This document shows positions 52,738-62,261 of a DNA stretch of 64,000 bases, one piece after another (the stretch's first letter is position 1; each line of letters begins with the position of its first letter). Made by a program: the position numbers and the translations under genes. Where the stretch lies: contig NC_027864.1 of NCBI RefSeq assembly GCF_000187245.1, positions 744,001 through 808,000 of the forward strand. Direction: 5' to 3'. Origin of the DNA: Ogataea parapolymorpha DL-1 (taxonomy: Eukaryota; Ascomycota; Pichiomycetes; Pichiales; Pichiaceae). The notes beneath the pieces are model-generated. The model searched no databases and was not told the DNA's origin. It saw nothing but the letters and a program-made list of their open reading frames with translations.

Positions 52738-55700
52738 ATGGTTTTGAAAAGCGATCAGCATCTGGAGTACGAGCCGACCGCCGGCGAAGTGCCAGAGGCC
52801 TACTCGGTGTATAACTACGACGAGGTCCCGGAAAACAAAACGTGGGCCTCCACCATCCCTACCTCCAAGGGTTTGTACGACCCAGCGTACGAGAAGGACA
52901 ACTGCGGTGTGGGCTTTGCGTGCCATATCAAGGGCAAGCCCTCGCACAAGATCATCTCGGACGCCCGCTACCTGCTCTGCAACATGACCCATCGAGGAGC
53001 CGTGGGCTCTGACGCCCGGGACGGAGATGGTGCCGGTGTGATGACATCGATCCCACACAAGTTCATGGCGCGGGAGTTTGAGTACCATTGCTCGATCGAG
53101 CTGCCACCCAGCGGGCAGTACGCAGTGGGAAACCTGTTTTTCAAGAAGGACGAGGACGTTTTTCGGAAGTCCAAGAGCACGTTCGAGAACATCGCCGCCA
53201 GCCTCGGCCTGAGGGTGCTCGGCTGGAGGCACGTGCCTGTCGACTCGTCGATTTTGGGCCCAGCGGCCTCCTCGAGAGAACCACTAATTCTTCAGCCTCT
53301 GGTGGTTCTCGAGGAGGTGTACGGCTCGGGAAATAAGCCTAAGGCTGTGTACTCGGCAGAGGAGTTCGAGTCCAAGTTCGAAAAGACGTTTGAGAAGAAA
53401 CTGTACATTCTGAGAAAACAGTCCACCCACACGATTGGCCTGCACAACTGGTTCTACATCTGCTCGCTGACCAACAAGAACATCGTCTACAAGGGCCAGC
53501 TCGTCCCTACTCAGGTGTACTCATACTACCACGACCTCGTGAACGCAGACTACGAGTGCCATTTCGCTCTCGTCCACTCCCGATTCTCCACAAATACTTT
53601 CCCGTCCTGGGACCGTGCCCAGCCTCTCAGATGGGCAGCCCACAACGGTGAGATTAACACGCTCAGGGGCAACAAGAACTGGATGCGCGCCAGAGAAGGC
53701 GTGATGCAGTCGAAGTTGTTTGGCGAGGAGCTCGAGAAATTGTACCCGATCATCGAGGAGGGCGGTTCTGACTCCGCCGCGCTCGACAACGTGCTGGAAC
53801 TGCTCGTTATCAACGGCATTCTGTCTCTTCCAGAGGCCGTCATGATGCTGGTTCCAGAGGCCTGGCAGAATAACGAGCACATGGACTACAAGAAAAAGGC
53901 CTTTTACGAGTGGGCCGCCTGTCTGATGGAGCCGTGGGACGGGCCTGCGCTCTTCACGTTTGCCGACGGAAGATTCTGTGGTGCCAACTTGGACAGAAAC
54001 GGTCTGAGACCGTGCAGATACTACGTCACCGACGATAACAGAATGATCTGTGCCTCCGAGGTGGGTGTGATTCCAATCGAGACGAACAAGATCGTCGAGA
54101 AGGGCAGACTGCAGCCTGGAAGAATGCTGCTTGTGGACACTAAGGAGGGCAGAATTGTCGACGACAGAGAGCTGAAGAAACAGGTTGCATCCAGATTCGA
54201 TTTCAAGGCGTGGATTACTTCCAACATGATCACCATGCCAGAGCTGACCACCAAGCTGCAGAACAAGAACCTGGACCTGAGCACGCCAATCGATCTGACT
54301 CTGAAAGTCCAGGAAGACCCTCGTCTGCTTGCCTTTGGCTACACACAGGAGCAGGTGGGTGCTCTGCTGGGCCCAATGGGAGCCGGCGGCAAGGAGGCTC
54401 TGGGATCCATGGGTAACGACGCTGCCCTTGCGTGTCTTGCAGAGCAGCCACGACTGATGTTCGACTACTTCAGACAGCTATTTGCACAGGTTACAAACCC
54501 TCCTATCGACCCGATCAGAGAGAAAATCGTCATGTCGCTGGAGTGCTACATTGGACCACAGGGCAACCTTTTGGAGATGAATGCGGGACAGTGCAATAGA
54601 TTGTTGATGCCGTCTCCAGTGCTACTTAGCGACGAGCTCAGAGCTTTGAAGGAGATCAACAAGGTGTATCCTAAATGGTCTGTTGCCAATATTGACATCA
54701 CTTTCGACAAGTCGGAGAGTTTGACAGGCTACACGGATGCCCTGGACAGAATTTGTCAGGAAGCCACCCAGGCCATTGTCGACGACCACCAGATCATCAT
54801 TCTGTCTGACAGAAAGACCAGTGCAGAGAGAATCCCGGTCAGCTCGCTGATCGCCTGCGGTGCCGTCCACCACCACCTGGTGAGACAGAAACAGCGTGCC
54901 AAGGTTGCTCTGATCTTGGAAACCGCAGAGGCCAGAGAAGTCCACCACATCTGCTGTCTGGTTGGTTACGGTGCAGACGCCATCAACCCGTACCTTGCTA
55001 TGGAGACGTTGGTCAAATTGAACAGCGAGAATCTTCTGGCTGGCGACCTGACGGACAAACAGGTGCTGGAGAACTACAAACACGCCATCGACGATGGTTT
55101 GCTCAAGGTGATGTCCAAGATGGGTATTTCCACGTTGGCATCGTACAAAGGTGCACAGATCTTTGAGGCGCTTGGTGTCGACAACTCTGTGATTGATAGA
55201 TGTTTTGCCGGCACGGCTTCGAGAATTAAAGGTATCACCTTCGAGTATATCGCGCAGGATGCCTTCTCGATGCACGAAAAGGGATTCCCGTCCAGAGAAA
55301 CGGTGCTGCCAAAGGGTCTTCCGGAGTCTGGAGAGTACCACTGGAGAGACGGCGGAGACGCTCACGTGAACGAGCCGGCTGCCGTTGCCAACATCCAGGA
55401 CGCCGTCAGGAACAAGAACGAGAAGGCGTACGATGCCTACTCGAAAAAAGAGTACGATGCCATCAAGAACTGCACGCTCAGAGGTCTTCTGGACTTCGAT
55501 TTTGCCAACTCGACGCCTGTGCCTATCGACCAGGTTGAGCCTTGGACAGAGATTGTGAGAAGATTCTGCACCGGTGCCATGTCATACGGTTCCATCTCGA
55601 TGGAGGCGCACTCCACGCTGGCCGTTGCCATGAATAGACTGGGTGGAAAGTCGAACACCGGAGAGGGTGGTGAAGACGTCGAGAGATCGAAACCTTCAGA

Positions 55701-58700
55701 CAACGGCGACTCCATGAGGTCTGCTATCAAACAGGTGGCCTCTGGAAGATTTGGTGTCACCTCGTACTATCTGTCTGATTCCGACGAGCTGCAAATTAAA
55801 ATGGCCCAGGGTGCCAAGCCAGGTGAGGGAGGAGAGCTTCCGGGATACAAGGTGTCCAACAGCATCGCCAAGACGAGACACTCCACTGCCGGTGTTGGTC
55901 TGATTTCTCCACCACCGCACCACGACATCTACTCGATCGAGGACCTGAAACAGCTGATCTACGACCTCAAGTGCGCCAACCCTAGAGCCAGAGTGTCTGT
56001 CAAACTGGTTTCTGAGGTTGGTGTTGGAATCATTGCCTCTGGTGTCGCCAAGGCCAAGGCAGACCACATTCTCATTTCTGGACACGACGGTGGTACTGGT
56101 GCGGCCAGATGGACCGGTATCAAGTACGCCGGTCTGCCATGGGAGCTGGGTCTTGCCGAGACTCACCAGACTCTGGTTTTGAACGATCTGAGAGGAAGAG
56201 TCACTGTGCAGACCGACGGTCAGCTCAAGACCGGAAGAGACATTGCCATTGCCTGTTTGCTGGGTGCCGAGGAGTGGGGCTTTGCCACGGCCCCATTGAT
56301 CTCCATGGGCTGTGTTTTCAACAGAAAGTGCCATACAAACACCTGTCCCGTTGGTATTGCCACCCAGGACCCTGTGCTGAGAAAACAGTTCAAGGGAACT
56401 CCAGAGCACGTGATCAACTTCTTCTACTATGTCTCGAACGAGCTGCGGGGCATCATGGCCAAGCTAGGGTTCAGGACAATCGACGAGATGGTGGGCAGAA
56501 CGGAAAAGCTGTACGTGAGAGACGACCTGAGAACTACCAAGAACGCCAACATCGATCTGTCGCCAATTCTCACTCCAGCTCACACCATCAGACCCGGCGT
56601 TGCTACCCGGTGTATTAAGAAACAGGACCACAGACTGCACGTGAGACTGGACAACAAGCTGATCGACGAGTCCGAAGTGACTCTCGATAAGGGGCTGCCG
56701 GTCACCATTGAGGCCGAGGCCATCAACACTGACAGATCTATTGGTACCACGCTGTCGTACAGATGTTCCAAGAGATTTGGTCCTTCTAGTCTGCCACATG
56801 ACACGATCCACGTGAACATCAGAGGCTCTGCCGGCCAATCGTTCGGTGCGTTCCTCGCAGCCGGTATCACCCTGGAGCTGGAAGGTGACTGTAACGACTA
56901 CGTCGGCAAAGGTCTTTCTGGAGGCAGACTGATCGTGTATCCGCCAAAGGACTCCAAGTTCAAGGCCGAAGAGAACATCATCATTGGTAACACCTGTTTG
57001 TACGGTGCCACGTCCGGTACTGCGTTCTTTAGAGGTATTGCTGCCGAGAGATTTGCCGTGAGAAACTCTGGTGCCACGGCCATTGTGGAAGGAACTGGAG
57101 ACCACGGCTGCGAGTACATGACCGGAGGAAGAGTGGTTGTTTTGGGGTCTGTGGGCCGCAACTTTGCTGCTGGTATGTCTGGCGGTATTGCGTACGTGCT
57201 GAACATGGCGCAGGACTTTGAGGAGAAGGTCAACAAGGAGATGGTGGAGCTGAGCACGATCACCGATCCGTCGGAGATTGCTTTCCTGAGAGGTCTGATC
57301 GAAGACCACAGACATTTCACTGGTTCTGAGATTGCCGACAGAATCCTGACCAACTTCAACAGATTCCTGTCGCGGTTCGTGAAGGTTCTTCCTGTCGACT
57401 ACAAGAGAGTTCTGGAGGAAGAGGCCCGCAAACAGGAGGAGCTGAAGAAGAAAGAGGCTTCGTCGTACTTCTCGACCATCAAGGAAGACCCAGAGGCAGA
57501 CATCACGAACGGCGAGTTTTCGAGACCAAAGTCCAAGCGCGTGTCTGCTGCCAGTGCGGCCAAGGAACCAAAAGTGATGGATTTGGAAGACACGATCGTG
57601 GACATCAAGGCCGAAGAGACGAAGGCGGTGAAGCTCGACAAGCTCGGCGGTTTCGTCAAGTACAAGAGAAGAAACGAGCCTTACAGACCTGCCAAGACCA
57701 GAATAAACGACTGGAAGGAGCTGTCCAGTAGACTGACCAAGGAGGACCTGCACTACCAGACAGCCAGATGTATCGACTGTGGTATTCCGTTCTGTCAGAG
57801 CGACACTGGATGTCCTATTTCGAACGTGATTCCGAAATGGAATGAGCTGGTGTTCAAGGACAGATGGTACGACGCTCTGCAGAGACTGCTCATGACCAAC
57901 AACTTCCCTGAGTTCACCTCCAAGATCTGTCCAGCTCCTTGCGAGGGTGCCTGTGTGGTGAATGTGTCTGGCAATGCTCCTGTTGGTATCAAGTCTATTG
58001 AGGCTGGAATAATCGACTATGGGTTCCAGCAGGGATGGATTAAGCCAGAGCCTCCTGCCGTTAGAACAGGCAAGAACATCGCCATCATTGGTTCTGGTCC
58101 GTCGGGACTCGCTGCTGCTGACCAGCTTAACAAGGCCGGCCACACCGTCACTGTCTACGAAAGAGCAGACCGTCCAGGAGGACTGTTGATGTACGGTATT
58201 CCAAACATGAAGCTCGACAAGGGAATCGTGAAGAGAAGAACCGACCTAATGGAGGCTGAGGGCGTCACTTTTGTTTGCAACACCACAATCGGTGAGGATA
58301 TCACTGTTGACGAGCTGCAACACCAGAACGACGCCGTGCTGCTCTGTGTTGGCTCTACTATTCCTAGAGACCTCAAGATTCCAGGAAGAGAGCTGAAGAA
58401 CATCGATTTCGCCATGACTCTGCTCAAGTCCAACACCCAGGCCCTGTTGGAGGACAACCTGGACCAGATCAGGGCCAAGATCGAGGGCAAGAACGTCGTT
58501 GTCATTGGTGGAGGTGACACAGGTAACGACTGTCTTGGTACTGCCACTCGTCACAAAGCTAAGTCTGTGACCAACTTTGAGCTTCTGCCTACTCCAAGCG
58601 AGGAAAGAGGCAAGGACAACCCATGGCCACAGTGGCCTCGTATTTTCCGCGTGGACTACGGACACGCCGAGGTCAAGGAGCACTACGGCAGAGACCCTAG

Positions 58701-59157
58701 AGAATACTGTATTTTGTCGAAGGAATTTGTTGGCGACGAGGATGGAAACGTGAAGGGCATCAAGACCGTCAGAGTGGAGTGGAAGAGATCAGACTCCGGC
58801 GCCTGGCAAATGGCTGAGATTCCAGGCTCGGAGGAGTTCTTCCCTGCAGAGGTGGTTTTGCTGTCCATGGGATTTGTTGGTCCTGAAGCTGACAGACTGG
58901 AGGTTTCGAGAACGCCACGCGGAACCGTGTCCACGACCGATCCTAATGGATACCAGGTTGAGGGTAAGGGTAACCTGTTTGCTGCCGGAGACTGTAGAAG
59001 AGGCCAGTCTCTGGTGGTCTGGGGTATCCAAGAGGGAAGACAGTGTGCCCGTGAAGTTGACCAGTTCTTGATGGGCGAGACCCGTCTTCCAGGCAATGGC
59101 TCGATCCAGAAGCGCAACTATAAGCTTTTGGAAGAGCTTGCTGCTAAAGTGTATTGA
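52738..59157 (+). CDS. GLT1: Glutamate synthase [NADH] (GOGAT)
   Basis: 2139 aa from the ATG at 52738, chosen because MVLKSD aligns with the S. cerevisiae start MPVLKSD (2145 aa). A 55-codon propeptide precedes catalytic Cys56 (DNCGVGF), the mature N-terminus of the class-II glutaminase domain (56 to about 430). Then follow the central domain, the FMN-binding synthase domain with the 3Fe-4S cysteines C1192, C1198 and C1203, and the glycine-rich GXGXG domain. A linker leads to the NADH-oxidising half from about 1636, with two cysteine clusters (CIDCGIPFC, CPAPCEGAC) and two dinucleotide folds (GSGPSG at 1785, GGGDTG at 1924). It converts glutamine and 2-oxoglutarate to two glutamates. The α-β fusion is normal for fungi. 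Confidence 0.97.
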   Translation: MVLKSDQHLEYEPTAGEVPEAYSVYNYDEVPENKTWASTIPTSKGLYDPAYEKDNCGVGFACHIKGKPSHKIISDARYLLCNMTHRGAVGSDARDGDGAGVMTSIPHKFMAREFEYHCSIELPPSGQYAVGNLFFKKDEDVFRKSKSTFENIAASLGLRVLGWRHVPVDSSILGPAASSREPLILQPLVVLEEVYGSGNKPKAVYSAEEFESKFEKTFEKKLYILRKQSTHTIGLHNWFYICSLTNKNIVYKGQLVPTQVYSYYHDLVNADYECHFALVHSRFSTNTFPSWDRAQPLRWAAHNGEINTLRGNKNWMRAREGVMQSKLFGEELEKLYPIIEEGGSDSAALDNVLELLVINGILSLPEAVMMLVPEAWQNNEHMDYKKKAFYEWAACLMEPWDGPALFTFADGRFCGANLDRNGLRPCRYYVTDDNRMICASEVGVIPIETNKIVEKGRLQPGRMLLVDTKEGRIVDDRELKKQVASRFDFKAWITSNMITMPELTTKLQNKNLDLSTPIDLTLKVQEDPRLLAFGYTQEQVGALLGPMGAGGKEALGSMGNDAALACLAEQPRLMFDYFRQLFAQVTNPPIDPIREKIVMSLECYIGPQGNLLEMNAGQCNRLLMPSPVLLSDELRALKEINKVYPKWSVANIDITFDKSESLTGYTDALDRICQEATQAIVDDHQIIILSDRKTSAERIPVSSLIACGAVHHHLVRQKQRAKVALILETAEAREVHHICCLVGYGADAINPYLAMETLVKLNSENLLAGDLTDKQVLENYKHAIDDGLLKVMSKMGISTLASYKGAQIFEALGVDNSVIDRCFAGTASRIKGITFEYIAQDAFSMHEKGFPSRETVLPKGLPESGEYHWRDGGDAHVNEPAAVANIQDAVRNKNEKAYDAYSKKEYDAIKNCTLRGLLDFDFANSTPVPIDQVEPWTEIVRRFCTGAMSYGSISMEAHSTLAVAMNRLGGKSNTGEGGEDVERSKPSDNGDSMRSAIKQVASGRFGVTSYYLSDSDELQIKMAQGAKPGEGGELPGYKVSNSIAKTRHSTAGVGLISPPPHHDIYSIEDLKQLIYDLKCANPRARVSVKLVSEVGVGIIASGVAKAKADHILISGHDGGTGAARWTGIKYAGLPWELGLAETHQTLVLNDLRGRVTVQTDGQLKTGRDIAIACLLGAEEWGFATAPLISMGCVFNRKCHTNTCPVGIATQDPVLRKQFKGTPEHVINFFYYVSNELRGIMAKLGFRTIDEMVGRTEKLYVRDDLRTTKNANIDLSPILTPAHTIRPGVATRCIKKQDHRLHVRLDNKLIDESEVTLDKGLPVTIEAEAINTDRSIGTTLSYRCSKRFGPSSLPHDTIHVNIRGSAGQSFGAFLAAGITLELEGDCNDYVGKGLSGGRLIVYPPKDSKFKAEENIIIGNTCLYGATSGTAFFRGIAAERFAVRNSGATAIVEGTGDHGCEYMTGGRVVVLGSVGRNFAAGMSGGIAYVLNMAQDFEEKVNKEMVELSTITDPSEIAFLRGLIEDHRHFTGSEIADRILTNFNRFLSRFVKVLPVDYKRVLEEEARKQEELKKKEASSYFSTIKEDPEADITNGEFSRPKSKRVSAASAAKEPKVMDLEDTIVDIKAEETKAVKLDKLGGFVKYKRRNEPYRPAKTRINDWKELSSRLTKEDLHYQTARCIDCGIPFCQSDTGCPISNVIPKWNELVFKDRWYDALQRLLMTNNFPEFTSKICPAPCEGACVVNVSGNAPVGIKSIEAGIIDYGFQQGWIKPEPPAVRTGKNIAIIGSGPSGLAAADQLNKAGHTVTVYERADRPGGLLMYGIPNMKLDKGIVKRRTDLMEAEGVTFVCNTTIGEDITVDELQHQNDAVLLCVGSTIPRDLKIPGRELKNIDFAMTLLKSNTQALLEDNLDQIRAKIEGKNVVVIGGGDTGNDCLGTATRHKAKSVTNFELLPTPSEERGKDNPWPQWPRIFRVDYGHAEVKEHYGRDPREYCILSKEFVGDEDGNVKGIKTVRVEWKRSDSGAWQMAEIPGSEEFFPAEVVLLSMGFVGPEADRLEVSRTPRGTVSTTDPNGYQVEGKGNLFAAGDCRRGQSLVVWGIQEGRQCAREVDQFLMGETRLPGNGSIQKRNYKLLEELAAKVY

Positions 59158-59276
59158 TTAAGTTTACTGTCTAATTGGAGAAGGGTAAAATTATTTTGTA
59201 AAAATAAATGCAAAGGATTTCTTTATTAGAACATTTCCATCCCCATAGTTTTTAGATTATCCAATTTCTCTCAAAT

Positions 59277-60740
59277 ATGAACGTTCGAGAATTTGATAAG
59301 GACGGCGTCAAAATCATTTGCGTAGCGGATATCCGTGGCGAGCTGTCACTGTTCAACCAATTGGCACGACAGTACCAGGCGGACGTGATCATACATACGG
59401 GAAACTTTGGGTTTCTCGACGAAGGCAGTGTGCATAGAATCCATGAGTCTTATTTGCGGCACATTGTCGAGTTCTCGCCGTTGCTGTCCGAAGACCTCAT
59501 TGTGGAAATTTCAAAGCTTTCCAAGGTGACAGGTGACTCGGTCGAACACCTTTCAAGCGAGACCACCAACCTCAAGACGCTGCTAGAGAACCAGGAAATA
59601 AGCGAGCTGGGGCGCTTTTTGCGCGGCGAATTGAAGCTCGAAGTGCCCGTGTACACCATATTTGGAATGTGCGAGGACTCACTTGTGGTCAACAAGTTCC
59701 GCTACGGTGTTTATAAGATTCCTAACCTGCACGTGATCGACGACGGGAACGTATTTGGAATCACCACTCCCCAGGGACTAAATATCCTTTTGGCCGGCAT
59801 TGGCGGTTCCTTATCGTACCACAAGCTTGTGCATCAGGGCTCGTCGCTCGAGCTGGCGGATATTGTCGGCGAAACGACTAATCTTGAAGACATCGAAAAC
59901 TCAGACTATGTTCTTCCTATCAGTGGTGACCCGGGCAATATCTGGATCACTCTTCTGCAATTGGGAAAACTCATCTACACACTGACTGAATTCAGCGAAC
60001 AACACACAGACTTTTATAACAAAGCGATCAAAATCTTTGTGACTCACCAGTCGCCCGCCAGAGAACCGTTACTTGAGCATCTATTAATTTTCTTCAAGAT
60101 GGACTACTCGATCTCCAACTCGTTGCACTTCAAATACACCTCTTCGTACAACGAGCTGTCGATCAACCCCAGCTTTGAGAGCTTCAAGCTCAAGTTCAAC
60201 GACGCACGGTCGAAAATTGCCGTGATCTGGAAGAACATCCAACAACGCTATGAAAGATTGCTTTTTAAGCTCAATGACCCGCTCATGATCGCCTGTACAG
60301 AATTAGCTCTGGAAGTGTTTGATAAAATCCCTATTTCGACTAAGGGTGTTGAGGATATCCTGCCGCTACAGCTTTCACAGTCGCTGACCAACACTGAAGA
60401 GATGGACTCGTTTGGGTTGCAGTCGAGACAACGAGAGTTGAACACCATCATTCGCCAGCTCAACGATCTGTACTACATATCTTTCCAGAACACATGGCAT
60501 TTCAACCTGTGTGACCTTAGTTATGGCTTTCTCACGCTGAATGTGGATGAAGGTCAGGTGCAGATGGAATGTCATTCCAGGGGTTACAATTTCCGGTATA
60601 GGCTGCTAGAGGAGGAAGAGGATACAGAGAAGATCAAGAACTCTTCATCGGCCAGCAGCATCAGCAATGGCTCGCGAGGACGAGGACGCGGCCGCGGCAG
60701 CGGACGGCCACCCAGAGGACGCAGCTACCGCAAAGAATAA
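59277..60740 (+). CDS. Degenerate metallophosphoesterase-like protein (DUF2433 type) with RGG tail
   Basis: 487 aa. The N-terminal 280 residues follow a calcineurin-like phosphoesterase layout: IICVADIRGELSLFNQLA, DVIIHTGNFGFLDE, VYTIFGMCEDS, then ILLAGIGGSL and FVTHQSPARE. Compared with the canonical DxH, GDxxD, GNHE and GHxH motifs, several metal ligands are replaced (His to Arg, Asp to Asn, NHE to MCE), so catalysis is doubtful. A helical C-terminal domain (about 290-440) precedes an Arg/Gly-rich end (RGRGRGRGSGRPPRGR, about 466-482) typical of RNA-binding or nucleolar proteins and of arginine methylation. I assign it from memory to the fungal DUF2433 family. Role unknown. Confidence 0.8.
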   Translation: MNVREFDKDGVKIICVADIRGELSLFNQLARQYQADVIIHTGNFGFLDEGSVHRIHESYLRHIVEFSPLLSEDLIVEISKLSKVTGDSVEHLSSETTNLKTLLENQEISELGRFLRGELKLEVPVYTIFGMCEDSLVVNKFRYGVYKIPNLHVIDDGNVFGITTPQGLNILLAGIGGSLSYHKLVHQGSSLELADIVGETTNLEDIENSDYVLPISGDPGNIWITLLQLGKLIYTLTEFSEQHTDFYNKAIKIFVTHQSPAREPLLEHLLIFFKMDYSISNSLHFKYTSSYNELSINPSFESFKLKFNDARSKIAVIWKNIQQRYERLLFKLNDPLMIACTELALEVFDKIPISTKGVEDILPLQLSQSLTNTEEMDSFGLQSRQRELNTIIRQLNDLYYISFQNTWHFNLCDLSYGFLTLNVDEGQVQMECHSRGYNFRYRLLEEEEDTEKIKNSSSASSISNGSRGRGRGRGSGRPPRGRSYRKE

Positions 60741-60833
60741 GTTCCTAAAAAAATAAGGCTCCGCTTTATTTATTCCACAACAATATAACATTTTTCTGTC
60801 GTATATTTATTTTTTGTTGGATTATTCCTCTAT

Positions 60834-62216
60834 ATGAACTCTATCCAATTTCTGGCGAACACCGTGGATAAGGCGTTCAACCCCGCGTTCCCGCCGGATC
60901 AGAAGTCTCCATCAGACATTGACGATTCGGATATTGTCACAAGACAGCTCGATCCTCCAGTACAATTCCAGAAGGAACAGCAACTTGTGTTCGATGAGGA
61001 GGAGGATAGCGACGATCCATCGTCTTTTAGCACTCTTTTAAGCATCTTGTTTTTCATCCCAAAGCATATCATCGTCAATCCGGTCCTTCTGGTGCTTTAT
61101 ATCGTCACGTACCCTGTGAGGGCACTGATAAATGTGTTTAGCAAGAAAGAAGCAATCCAACAAACGATGCCCGTTTCACAAGCCCCTGACACTAGCGCAG
61201 ATCAGGTACATATCCTCCAGCCTCAGCGGTCTCGTGAAGACCCTGCAACTCAAATCACCACGATAATGGAGGAAGACATAGAGTTTGAGCTGGATAAGAG
61301 CGAGGATCCGATCAAATCACCAACGGGCCCGGTAGCCTCTACCAGCGCAATTCGACAGCCGCCACAGCAGCTACATAATACAGAACGCAGGAAGAACACA
61401 CGCCATAACAATCTCATGACGCCTCGGAAAAAGAAGTTTATCTTCCCCAAACTGCTGTTCAACTTCAACATTAATCATCCTCCAAACCTGCCACAAAAAA
61501 CGCTTGTTCTTGATCTAGACGAAACCCTCATACATTCTCTTTCGAGACACAATTCATCGATTCTCAACAAAAATAAAGGAACCACCATTGAGATCCGAAT
61601 CAATAGTCAATTGGCTACGCTATATCACATATATAAACGACCTTATGTGGACGAGTTCTTGTCGATCGTCCGCAACTGGTTCAACCTCGTGTGCTTCACT
61701 GCCTCCATCAAGGAGTACGCCGATCCGGTGATCAACTATCTAGAACAAGAGGTCATGCTTAAAGACAAAGGAGACATTTCGCAGAAAAAGCTGTTCAGCC
61801 AACGATTTTACCGAAACAGCTGTATTTTCACCGAAGGCAAAGGTTATGTGAAGGACCTCGGGGTTCTGACCGGTCACCAAAGAGAGAGACCATCCACACC
61901 AACCACCTCGCCGCACCCACCAGGAACAAACAATTCCAACGAGACCGTCAATTCTGTTAGAGACCGCTCTGCAAGCAGAACGAGAGGATCTTCCGTGGGG
62001 AGACCAGTAACAGACCTCAGCAGGGTCATCATCATAGACAACTCGCCAATCAGTTACAGCTTTCACAAGAAAAACGGAATCATGATCGAGGGTTGGATCA
62101 ACGATCCTGATGACTCCGAACTAATGAATTTGTTGCCTCTGTTGAACAGCCTCAGATTCACAAGCGATGTCAGAAACATTCTCGGACTCAAGCTGGGCCA
62201 AGACGTTTTTGAGTAA
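60834..62216 (+). CDS. NEM1: Nem1, catalytic subunit of the Nem1-Spo7 phosphatase
   Basis: 460 aa. A membrane segment lies near residues 65-100 (LLSILFFIPKHIIVNPVLLV), and the CTD-phosphatase-like HAD domain runs from about 222 to 455. The DLDET signature is at 227-231, with VCFTASIKEYADPVI and IIIDNSPISYSFHKKNG. A Ser/Thr-rich insert (about 348-392) interrupts the domain. Nem1 with Spo7 at the nuclear envelope/ER dephosphorylates the lipin Pah1, directing phosphatidate to triacylglycerol. Length matches S. cerevisiae Nem1 (446 aa). It ends 45 bp from the convergent kinesin gene. Confidence 0.92.
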   Translation: MNSIQFLANTVDKAFNPAFPPDQKSPSDIDDSDIVTRQLDPPVQFQKEQQLVFDEEEDSDDPSSFSTLLSILFFIPKHIIVNPVLLVLYIVTYPVRALINVFSKKEAIQQTMPVSQAPDTSADQVHILQPQRSREDPATQITTIMEEDIEFELDKSEDPIKSPTGPVASTSAIRQPPQQLHNTERRKNTRHNNLMTPRKKKFIFPKLLFNFNINHPPNLPQKTLVLDLDETLIHSLSRHNSSILNKNKGTTIEIRINSQLATLYHIYKRPYVDEFLSIVRNWFNLVCFTASIKEYADPVINYLEQEVMLKDKGDISQKKLFSQRFYRNSCIFTEGKGYVKDLGVLTGHQRERPSTPTTSPHPPGTNNSNETVNSVRDRSASRTRGSSVGRPVTDLSRVIIIDNSPISYSFHKKNGIMIEGWINDPDDSELMNLLPLLNSLRFTSDVRNILGLKLGQDVFE

Positions 62217-62261
62217 ATCGCAAGGCCATACTTTATGAGTAACGTAATAAATAAATCAATT

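Noticed and set aside
56464..58143. 559-codon minus-strand frame inside GLT1
   Set aside because: Antisense to conserved synthase and dinucleotide-binding domains; a by-product of biased codon use.
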